A stretch of 64,000 bases of DNA, taken from contig OZ234503.1 of assembly GCA_965153455.1 (NCBI GenBank), positions 9,243,118 through 9,307,117 of the forward strand. The letters run 5' to 3'. Source of the DNA: Sphagnum compactum (Eukaryota > Bryophyta > Sphagnopsida > Sphagnales). The notes below the pieces were generated by a model. The model had not been told where the DNA came from. It saw only the letters and a program-made list of their open reading frames with translations, and searched no databases. Shown here piece after piece: positions 1 through 9,479 of this stretch (its first letter is position 1; each line of letters opens with the position of its first letter). The position numbers were made by a program, and so were the translations under genes.

Positions 1-560
1 GTCTTTGATTTGAGCTCAGAGCAATGTGGAACCATGTAGAAGTCTTGAGCAAATTATTTGTGCAAAGAGACTTTGTGTTTTCTCAGTAGTAGTTTTATTG
101 GCTGTCTTTGCTCATTTTGGCTGGTACCTGGAATGAGAAGGGGCTCAGCAGTATGAGTTGCTTTCATCAGCTGCACAGCTCTCATGTCTGAATACCATGT
201 CTTATTGCTGGGATTGGGAACAAGAGAACATTGTGTAATGTTATTGCACATTCAAATGTGATAGCATAGGGAAGTGGTTCTTGGTTCATAACCAGCTTTC
301 GTGACAGAATTGCTGATGTGTCTCTCCCTGATTGTGCATCCACCTCCCAATATTTCAATCTGTTTTTGGATGAAAGGTGGTCCATATCCATTTGTTTATG
401 GATGAAAAGTGGTCCACATCCACCTGCATTTGCTCAGGGATTCGAGAGCAAATTCAGTTTTTGAGGTTTAAGATAGACATTTGTGTAACATGTACATTGT
501 ACCTAACAACAAATTGTCCTGTTAATGTAATATATGCCACAATAAAAATCATATTATTGT
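1..560 (+). other. possible 3' UTR of a plus-strand gene lying outside the window
   Basis: No convincing reading frame is present on either strand; the short minus-strand frames here have no domain and no good splice context. A canonical AATAAA hexamer at 541-546 is followed by AT-rich DNA. This would fit the 3' untranslated end of a gene entering from the left, but nothing else proves it. Confidence 0.2.
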
Positions 561-699
561 ACATTATAATGGATGAAATCACAAAGTTTATGTCACGTGT
601 TATGAGTCCTGGCTTATGTGTGAGAAAACCCACATGCTCTTGTTCTGAGAGAATATATGAAAAGAGATATATAACAATGATACATTGTATTCATTCATA

Positions 700-1900
700 A
701 TCACATTCCAATGCAACTACGATATGCAACAAAAAATAATTGGGCAATTTGAATTTGAAGTTACATTTGACCTATATTAACAATGTCTGAATTTTAGATT
801 GTAAAATTCATTTTTAGAGAAGTCTATCTTGTATTATTATATTGATGTCCTAACACTATTGCAACAAACAAAGTCACATACATAAAAACATGCACACAAA
901 TCAATAAACAACTAATAAAAAATCAAATAATTCTATAGTAACTATGTGAGCAGTTTGCTGCCCACATTTTTTGAGGTTCAGGCTTGTCAAACATTGATCA
1001 ATGCAGTTTATGGTGATAGGTTACAATGTTGCACTCAAAAAGAAGCTCAAAATTTCTGAATTACAGTAGATGGTGATTTCTTTTGGGCTAATTGTGATGT
1101 CAGATCTGTTTTAAATACTACGCCAAAATATGGGATTCATGACTTAGTCCTTTTCAATTAGGTTAATTGTTTATGTTATTTTTAATTGAATCAAATTCGT
1201 TATTTATGTCATTTATAATCATTTATGTCATGTGTAGTTGTATCGGTTTGATCACAAATGTCATGTTTTGGCATAATGAAATAACTTGGTTGGATTGATT
1301 GTGAGTTTTGAGTATTTCCTCCAATTACTCTTTTTAGGATGAAAATTGTTCAAGCAATGAGTCGCTTAGAAAACCTACTATAACTAACAGGCTAACCACT
1401 TACTTTTTAACAAAATTCAGCAATCCATGCTTTCTGAAAATTTTAAGAACTATGATTTTTAAACTAAACCAAAAAATTCTCACAAATTGAACTGAATCAC
1501 ATGCAAGCGAGCTAGTGATTCTTTCTTCCTCTAAACTAGTGTTGATTCTTGAATCACTCAAGTCAGCTATAATTTATAAACACTGTCCATTTTAAACTAA
1601 AAAATTATCTATTGATCAAAAGGAGCCAATTTTGTTTCGGTTGTGAAGTTCAATCAACAATATATATTGTGCAGCAGCCAGAAGCTAATTGTCTTTTATT
1701 TGCAAATATAAAATTCAAATTAGGTCCCCCACTTATTACCACCTGGGTGATTGGTCTAGCTTGGTGTATCTCTGTAGTTATTTGTGACCTACCAGGCTAC
1801 CACACTTGTAAGGACTTGGTGGGTACTGGTAGATATATGACATTAGGCATCCTGCAGCTGCTGCTGCAGTAGTAGTAGGTTCTGAAACACACAGCAATTG
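700..1900. other. AT-rich spacer without recognisable genes
   Basis: AT-rich DNA with no long frame and no recognisable repeat. It lies downstream of the stop codon of the minus-strand gene ending at 1937, so its right edge (about 1750-1936) is probably that gene's 3' UTR. Confidence 0.4.
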
Positions 1901-1936
1901 TAAAGCCAAGCAGAAGCTTCTTCCAACACAAACAGC

Positions 1937-2998
1937 TTACGCAAACATCTGTCTGAATGCTGTTCGCTTTTTGAAAGGAATGGTGCTTTGGTCCATCATC
2001 GCGAATCTTGACTTCAATGGAGTAGTGGGAATACTCATGTTCACCTCCAGCTGCTGCTGCTGCTGGTCTTTCTCCATATCCAAGGAGTTGTCCAACTGCA
2101 TGACATCGGATCTGCAAAGAAAAAACAAAAGGTCCAAGCCAATTTGAGCTTGTAAAATTCATTCAAAAAATTGCTAGCAATCGTATAATAATGGCTGTAG
2201 CTAGCTAGTAGCTCATATTTGAATCAACAAACAACAGTAGTAATTTCATGAGGAATTATAGCTTAATTATCACCTTTCGCATCCTGAAATTGGTATTGCA
2301 GATAGCATTGCAGATAGAATTTCAGTTGCTACTGCAGTTGTTACAGCATGACTCCCTTCTGCTCTAGCTGTTGTAGTACTGCGAGCATTGATTGTCTTCC
2401 AGAAAACTGATTTTCTGGGGCTTCTCTGTTTGCGCACTATGGAGACATGGTCGAGGAACATGTCTGCCACTGCGTTTGGTGCCAAGCTCGGTGGTGCAGT
2501 CTCCATAGACTTTAATGAAGCCTCAATTGCTAAGCGGATTTCATGCTTGCTGCATTTGAGTTGCAGCAGTTGCCACCCACCAACAGGAAGTTAATAAGAC
2601 GAATTCTTAGACCAAATTTTTGACACAATTTGGCACTCTGGATTCCATGAGGAATGGATTGAACGTCTATTAAACAAAAAAATTAGTCTAGGATTATGTC
2701 CTGGAGCTGGGTAATAAATTACCTCGGTCGCTGTAGCTGCTTGCTGCATACTTTCCTAAGTACTTTGGAGCAGCGTGTCTTAGCCCCCAGTGGCTTCTTG
2801 CTGCAAACTTTGCTACGTACTGGGGAGCAGACTTTCTTAGCCCCGATGGGCTTCTTGCTGCAAACTTTGTGAATTACTTCGGAGCTCCTGGGCTTCTTGC
2901 TGCAAACTTTGCGAATTACTTCAGAGCAGAGTGTCTTGGCCCGCCTCTTTGGCCGTGAGACTTTTTCAGGTTCCTCAATAGCGGTAGAAGAAGATGCT
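1937..2998 (-). CDS. unrecognised basic protein with Cys-Ser-Lys repeats (three exons seen, start exon not found)
   Basis: Three exons join in one frame with good splice sites: 2998-2723 (donor GAG|GTAATT), 2549-2274 (acceptor AAATGCAG behind a TATTAAC branch-like motif; donor AAAG|GTGATA) and 2111-1937 (acceptor TTTCTTTGCAG, stop TAA). Exons 1 and 2 are both 276 nt. The first encodes about four copies of a unit around KVCSKKP, separated by RSSEVIH, IGAKK and LGAKT linkers, after a basic SRPKRRAK stretch that could be a nuclear signal. The second is Ala/Thr/Ser-rich. The third has a short Gln run and a basic tail ending TAFRQMFA. About 240 residues are visible. No ATG precedes the first exon in frame, so at least one upstream coding exon is missing. 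I recognise no family. It lies about 370 bp downstream of the stop of the F-box gene on the same strand and may be part of it. Confidence 0.55.
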
Positions 2999-3366
2999 CT
3001 AGAATGCACAACAACAGAAATCCATGAGAGTACAGATCAAATGACTTCTACTAAACATCCAATTAAGCATCTACAAGCCCATAATTACAAATCAAGACAA
3101 TTGATCACTTGTAGCTGCAGCTCTACCACATGCATTATAGTGAGTTTAAACTAGTTCTTAATTACACCTCTTTCACCCATTTGATCATTCTGCAAGTTTG
3201 TTCATGTAGTGTCCAAGCTTTTTTTTTCCTCTCAAAAGAAGAGGAAACCAAGATGGCATATAAAACCACAGCAGTACATTCTAACTGAGCATTTGCTGCA
3301 TATCATCAAGTTCTGCTGTTTAGAAAAGGCATTGATTTAAATGTCTATAGCATTCATCAGCTCATA

Positions 3367-6219
3367 TCAAGGGAAAATAGGACTAGATCTGTACTTGGTC
3401 TCAGGAGTCGATTTGGAGAATGATCCCACAAGCACTTGAGTCTCCTCATCTTCACTTGGAGGCTTGTAGTATGATTGCAGGCCTGCGGGCAAATTAGAGA
3501 CCAGAGATTAATGATACATGTAGAGATTAGTCACTGCAGCGCATGCAGCTAAAATCATTCACCATCTTCATTATCTGCAAATGTCAATGTGTATTAAGAT
3601 GGACGCAAGAGGTTATTAGTCAAGTTCTAGCTCAAAGGGAGGCCTCAAGCACATAAAAATTTGGTTGAAGTTGTAGTCAGGTTCTGTTATTAGTTCGAAG
3701 GTGTATAAGAATGACAATCTATGCTATTGATCTGTACGTCCAAAATTGGGAAAAGCTACCTACATTTTGATGGTTCCGCTGCCAGCTTGTAGTAGTCTCG
3801 GCTTTCAGCTCTCAGAAGCTTGACAAAATCAAGATCGTTCATTGTATTTCTCTGCATGCATGCATGCAGGTGACACAGGAATCATTTAGAATCATTTAGA
3901 AGGGAGTGTTCAAGGCTCATATCAATGCAAAGCTTCCGTATGGCTGATCAATCAAGATGCATGATGACCATGCTAACATCAATCCAATTCTTTTACATGG
4001 TACTTGAAGCTTACCAGTTCTTCGTCCAAGGCATAGTCACTTTCTTTGAAGTGAAGCTGTATCTTGGTGTCCAACTTGTACTTCAGGTAAGCCCTGTCTT
4101 GGGCCCTGATTGACCCCATAAAATAGGCTTCAAATTATACTTGAGCAACCAGACAAGGTGTATAAGCTAGGGAAGCACAAGTTGCTAAGTGCTTGCAATG
4201 CAACATCACTAAGTTCTATATATATTCCTCAAGTATCTAGAGTAAACCAGCTTATTATTCATGAGGAGTTTGGGGAGATAAACAACTGATAATTACCTTT
4301 TGGAGAGATACATACTCCTGAAGGATCCTGCAAGTGAACAAACAAATGAACAAGTTTCAGAAACCAAAGACCAGATGTACTGGTGTCATCTACATTTGAT
4401 GACTACCACAATTACTAATTAAAGGTCAATTTCTATATGCATGCTACTGTAACATAACAGATGGTCAACAAATGGTCACATGGTGACTCATGAACGTATA
4501 TACCTATATAGACCCGCTTCTGTGGGCATCCTTTGTATGGCCTGCAAAACAAACACAAAATTAAGCCTCACTGTTTGAATAGATCATCATCATATATATA
4601 TAAACCATGTCAAATTTTGAACCCAGGTGCTGTAATACCCAGTTCATGAATGATCAGTCTTTATATGAATAATGACTTGCATGTTGTATATTTATGCATT
4701 TGATCAAGTTGGAGTAGAAAATTGGCGACTTTGCTGCCATTGTCTCTAACACTGGTGATAACATTTGGAAGTGAGAGTCCATCAACTCTCTAAAGTACCG
4801 CTTATTCAAACAAGCACATATGCTCAGATCTTTGAGCGACAGCATGCTCATGATTCTTACAATGCAGTCCTCCGGGAGCTGTGAAGCAGGAATGCGTATC
4901 CTACGGAAGGTGCTCACACCAGTTCTTTGTCTCCGAGTCATAGTTTGCAGCTGGTGTGGAGGTTCAATATCCGAACTCCTGAAATCCATCCACATAAGAA
5001 ACACTTGAGGAAAGACTTCTAGGGTTTCAAAAATTGAAACCATTAGCATCCACCACATGACTACTGCCCAAATTGCTCACTCCCACGATAAGAAAGAGAT
5101 GCTGTTCACATTGAGACTAGAAACTCGATTCTACGTGAAAACGTCTTGTGGAAATTCAGGATATTGTATTGATGGGAGAGAGTACATGCAGTGATCATCA
5201 CCTATTTACCTGCTGCTGGAGGCAATGTTGGAGGGATGCATTGGCAGGTATCTGAGATTAAGGAGTTGCTCTGCTACTTCAAGCTCGCACAACTCTATAT
5301 CTAGTTTGCCCTTTCCCTTGTCAAGGTTAGACATTGGAGTTGCAGGGATGGACGGTCTATTCTGCGAAGCTCTCAGATTGTCTACTGGCCGAACTGGTGG
5401 CCGAGGTGCAACAGACTGCGAACCTCTCGGATTGTCTACTGGCCGAGGTGGCCGGGGTACAGAAGGCAGCTGCTGGGTTGCCACGGGTGGACGGCCGGGT
5501 ATAGAAGGCAGCTGCTGGGTTTGCACTGGTCGACGGAGGGGTATAGAACGCAGCTGCTGGGTTTGCACGGGTCGACGGACGGGGATAAGAGGCAGCTGCT
5601 GCGCTGGCCGGGGTGGCCGGACGGGTATAGGAGGGAGCTGAGGGGTTTGCCGGGATGGCCGGACGGGTAGAGGAGGTAGCTGACGGGTTGGCCGGGGCGG
5701 TATAGGAGGTAGCTGATGGGTTAGCCGGGATGGCCGGACGGGTATATCAGGAAGCTGCTGAGATGGCCGGGGTGGTGGGTGGGGTGCAACAGGCAACTGC
5801 TCGGGCCGTTCAGTTAGCCGTCTAGTCTCTTGACGTATTGGAACATTCCGAAAACCCGTTATCATGGTGAGTGCAACCGGCTCCGAGTTAATGTACTGTG
5901 GATTCAGTCGACTAGATCGTGTCCTGACACCAGTGGAAGCAGAAGTTGGGCGATATTGGACCCGCTGGCCCACCTCATGAGCGAATGGAGCTGAAGGACT
6001 CCTGTTCTGCTGCAGAGTCGATGATGATCGTAGCACTGGCCGATGTGCAGGAGCTGAAGGACTCCGGGTCTGCTGTAGAGTCGAAGATAATCGTGGGCGC
6101 ACTCGCCGATGGCCATCAGCTGCATCCATCTCAGCCCATGTTTCAGCTCGGAAGGCTGCATCGCCTTCAACATACTCTGCAGCCAGGAGTAGCATATGGA
6201 AATTTCGTAGTTCCGACAT
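3367..6219 (-). CDS. F-box protein with N-terminal proline-rich repeats, eight exons
   Basis: Coding exons read by eye on the minus strand: 6219-5210 (exon acceptor at 6246, donor CAG|GTAAAT), 4978-4730, 4541-4504, 4327-4297, 4105-4015, 3851-3764, 3574-3563 (12 nt) and 3482-3367 (TGA). Phases agree throughout and give 544 residues. Residues 1-90 hold two SSTLQQ-RSPSAP repeats. Roughly 150-300 is a proline-rich array of about ten 12-16-residue units of the form QQLPxIPxRP. Residues 371-407, starting QLPEDCIVRIM, match the F-box consensus (Leu-Pro start, LKDL core, then a KRYFRELMDS helix), so the likely role is an SCF ubiquitin-ligase substrate adaptor. The C-terminal part (AQDRAYLKYKLD, DLDFVKLLRAESRDYY) is unknown to me but well spliced. 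The exon 2 donor (AAA|GTCGCC) is weak and is chosen only because it keeps the frame. The start is the first in-frame ATG after the 6246 acceptor, so a 5' UTR intron is expected. Confidence 0.72.
5440..5790 (-). repeat. in-frame coding minisatellite of the proline-rich region
   Basis: Successive units of about 36-48 bp on the plus strand share GGTATAGRAGGCAGCTGCTGGG-like cores. All lengths are multiples of three, so the frame is kept. They encode the QQLPxIPxRP-type repeats of the F-box protein. Neighbouring units near 5490-5580 are almost identical and outer ones are diverged, the usual sign of recent unit turnover. Confidence 0.75.
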
Positions 6220-6518
6220 CTTCTTAGACCGGTTTCTGCAACTCCTGCAAAACAAAATTGATCAAGGATCTTAATTGAGGATGTATAACATACTTGCTGC
6301 AACTTGCACAACCATACAAAGCAACACATACATGACATCAATGCATGTGATTTCCAGTTTATCGACTCCAAACCAAATGCTTCCGGAAGACGACAAGAAA
6401 ATGCGTGCTCCTACACGATGCATAGAATCCAATGCAAGGAAATGCAAGCTGGACTATGACAAAACAGAAGGTCCCATGACTCATCGTCTAGCATTCGATC
6501 CTACAGCGCATCCATTGA

Positions 6519-6690
6519 CATAACAACGCATGTGCACTTCTACATAACAACGCATGTGCACTTCTACTGGCATGACAACAATGAGAAAAAAAGACGCGCT
6601 GCCATGAGCATATACATAAATCACTACATATCATACCACAAACACATAGCTCACATAAATCACTACATATCATATCACATACACATAGCT
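6519..6690. repeat. two short tandem duplications
   Basis: A 24-bp unit (ATAACAACGCATGTGCACTT...) is present twice at about 6519-6566. A roughly 40-bp unit (AAATCACTACATATCATA...CACATAGCT) is present twice at about 6617-6690. Both lie between the acceptor of the F-box gene and the larger minisatellite, probably inside its 5' UTR intron or promoter. Confidence 0.6.
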
Positions 6691-6702
6691 GAGGCCGAAG
6701 AG

Positions 6703-7950
6703 GAGAACCTTTGCAAGCAACAGTAAATCACTTCATGGGAAGATACATGCAGGAGCATCATACAGAAACAAGGATAGGCGAACCAGCTCTGCAAGCAACA
6801 GTAGACCACTTGGGACAATTGTACGAACATCATACAGAATAACAATAGGTCGAGAACCTCTACAAGCAACAGTAGATCACTTCATGGGAAGATACATGCA
6901 GGAGCATCATACAGAAAAAAGGATAGGCGAACCAGCTCTGCAAGCAACAGTAGACCACTTGGGACAATTGTACGATCATACAGAATAACAATAGGTCGAA
7001 AACCTCTGCAAGCAACAGTAGATCACTTCATGGGAAGATACATGCAGGAGCATCATACAGAAACAAGGATAGGAGAACCAGCTCTGCAAGCAACAGTAGA
7101 CCACTTGGGACAATTGTACGAACATCATACAGAATAACACTAGGTCGAGAACCTCTACAAGCAACAGAAGGCCACTCAAGGAAGGATACATACACGAGCA
7201 TCATACACAAACAACGATAGGAGAACCAGCCCAGCAAGCAACAGAAGAACATCAATTGCGACGATAAACACACGAGTTGCATTCAGAGCAACACGAGAAT
7301 GTTTGCAAGCAAGCAAGCAACAATGGATCACATCATAACTTGGGATGACACATGTACACGAACATCATATAGAACAACAACAATAGGAGAACCTTTGCAA
7401 GCAAGCAAACAAGCAACAGTAGATCACGTACAAATCTCGCACGAGCATAATACAGAACAACGACAACAGGAGAACCTCTGTAAGCAAGCAACCAACCAAC
7501 CACACAACCAACAAACAGTAGATCACTTGGCAAGACACTTGCACGAGCATAATACAGAACAACGACAATAGGAGAACCTCTGTAAGCAACCAACCAACCA
7601 ACCACGCAACCAACAAACAGTAGATCACTTGGCAAGACATTTGCACGAGCATAATACAAAACAACGACAACAAGAGAATCTCTGTAAGCAACCAACCAAC
7701 CAACCACGCAACCAACAAACAGTAGATCACTTGGGAAGACACTTGCACGAGCATAATACAGAACAACGACAACAGGAGAACCTCTGTAAGCAACCAACCA
7801 ACCAACCAACAAACAATAGATCACTTGGGAAGACACTTGCACGAGCACAATGTAGAACAAAAATTGGAGAACCAGCAACTCTGCAAGCAACAACAACAGT
7901 TAACAACTGTTTGTATAAGATGATGATCACTTGGGAAGATACTTGGAAGA
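6703..7950. repeat. minisatellite array with a change of unit type
   Basis: The array has two halves. From 6703 to about 7146 a dimeric unit of about 149 bp is repeated three times. Each dimer is two related monomers of about 75 bp, one with CACTTCATGGGAAGATACATG and one with CACTTGGGACAATTGTACG. After a diverged stretch, 7470-7875 carries about four units of 101-102 bp that contain an added block of CCAACCAAC-type tetranucleotide repeats. All monomers share a GCAAGCAACAGTAGATCAC core and a CATAATACAGAACAACGACAA tail. Long frames cross the array on both strands (for example 7333-7896 minus) because the unit lacks stops in those frames; I do not call them genes. Confidence 0.85.
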
Positions 7951-9000
7951 GGATCATACAAAGTAGCAGCAATAACAACAACAACACACTTGTTAGAGCG
8001 ATGAGATACATGTATGAAAAACCATAGAATGATGCACAATATAAAGAGCGATATACATGAAGCCGCATGAAGGATTAAACTTTCTCAACGCATCAAGTAA
8101 GAAAACTCACCCCTGGGCCACACAAAAAAGAAAAGGAGGCTCCTACACTCCGTGACATAACTTCTCATTCAACTGCATGAAAATTTTATTCTTATAAAAT
8201 TGTCTGCCACTATTTTTGGCCTCAACAAATAGCTCTTCATAAGAACACCCGACCTATTGAGTTAAAAATTAAAACACAACATTGCGGGCTTACCTAAACC
8301 TCAGTTGGGTTCTTAGTTTGGTAAACTTGGTAACCTGAGGGGCTTTACTGACAGGTCTCTCTAATACATTGTCATAGCATGGCGCGTCTGTACACTTGGT
8401 TTTTGAATCTATTCGTATCTAACTCCACTTTCCAAAATTCAATTACTAGCTAGCTTGAACGGAGATGATGTTGGGCGCATGAGTGAGTGAGTCGATCGTA
8501 TGTGGTTTGTTTGAGATGCGGATGTCCGCATGGAGGGTGGTAAACGGCTACTTTCTGAAGTCACCAGCTTGTTGATCGCTGGAGAATTTCTTGTTTCTCC
8601 AAGCTGTCAAGGTTCTGTTTCCAAGGAAACTGTGAGGAGGTGTAGACAGTCGCGCGCACAGTTGTGCTAACCTCCCGGATCGCTCATCTCTGTTTATGGC
8701 TTCACCTGCAGGTGGAAGCTGAATTCGCTTGTCTCGGAAGTCAAGCCATCTCGGTATCAGATTGCAGAGGAAGGTAACCTCCAAATAGCTGTTAGCTGTC
8801 TGTCTTTCCTACATTACAGAAGCCTTGAGAATATCAAGACATTTATAAGAGCTAGAAAAAAAAGAAAAAAAAAAAGGTCATCAATCTTCTCGTTGCAAAT
8901 AGAAAGAACGTCACGAAAATTCTTATTAATCTAGAAAGCAGCTCTCTACATTCTACGAAACACGAAAGACTAAAGTTAACACGCCTCGCTACATGACACG
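7950..9000. other. spacer upstream of the F-box gene
   Basis: Mixed-composition DNA without a recognisable coding region. Given the 6246 acceptor and the GC-rich block at 9.0-9.45 kb, this stretch may belong to a long 5' UTR intron or promoter of the minus-strand F-box gene, but no transcript evidence is available. Confidence 0.3.
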
Positions 9001-9110
9001 AAACTTGACAAAAGCGTAACAAGGCGCGCTCCACTTCAGACCACCACCACCACGAGAACGTAAAAGTAACAAGGCGCGCGCTCCACTTCATACCGCCACC
9101 CCGGAGAGAG
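9000..9110. repeat. about 50-bp imperfect tandem duplication in GC-rich DNA
   Basis: The segment GTAACAAGGCGCG...CTCCACTTCA occurs at about 9016 and again at about 9066, separated by CCACCACCACCACGAGAACG. It adjoins the 152-bp duplication that follows. Confidence 0.6.
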
Positions 9111-9120
9111 AGAGTAGGGA

Positions 9121-9425
9121 CGAACCTTAGCACCAGCGCGCGCGCGGGCGTCCGCTGCACGGATCACCAGGAGCTCCTCCTGGCGTGTCCAAAGACGCCA
9201 AGACGAGAGTGTATAGAAATGGAGGGAGCTTTGTGGATGGGAGATATGACGACGAGGGAGATGGTATAGGAGCGAACCTTAGCACCCGCGCGCTCGTGGG
9301 CGGCCGCTGCACGGATCACCAGGAGCTCCTCCTGGCGCGTCAAAAGACGCCCAGACGAGAATGCAGAGAAAGGGAGAGAGCTTTGTGGATGCAAGATGTA
9401 AGCTTGAGACAACAAGACGACGACG
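9121..9425. repeat. 152-bp tandem duplication in a CpG-rich block
   Basis: Two copies, 9121-9272 and 9273-9425, start with CGAACCTTAGCACC and contain GCACGGATCACCAGGAGCTC. They are rich in CpG, unlike the AT-rich surroundings. On the minus strand both copies keep the reading QEELLVIRAA followed by AGAKVR. The block is a candidate first exon or 5' UTR for the minus-strand gene to its left; the GCTAAG|GTTCG step could be a donor. No start codon or domain supports a protein call. Confidence 0.7.
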
Positions 9426-9479
9426 ATTGTAGCAGGAAACGAAAAGGAGTGAGAAGAAAACAGAAGAAGAAGAAGAACA

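Noticed and set aside
4654-4730. F-box protein ending at the TGA at 4654
   Set aside because: Five downstream exons with good splice sites continue in one phase to a stop at 3367, so early termination at 4654 is less likely, though the exon 2 donor is weak.
6219-6255. Upstream start of the F-box gene at 6255
   Set aside because: That start is a TTG inside a TTTTGTTTTGCAG acceptor, so these codons belong to an intron. The ATG at 6219 is used instead.
7333-7896. 187-codon minus-strand frame and companions in the 7-8 kb region
   Set aside because: The frame is created by a minisatellite unit without stops. It gives a repeated hydrophobic peptide, other frames are open as well, and the array length is not conserved.
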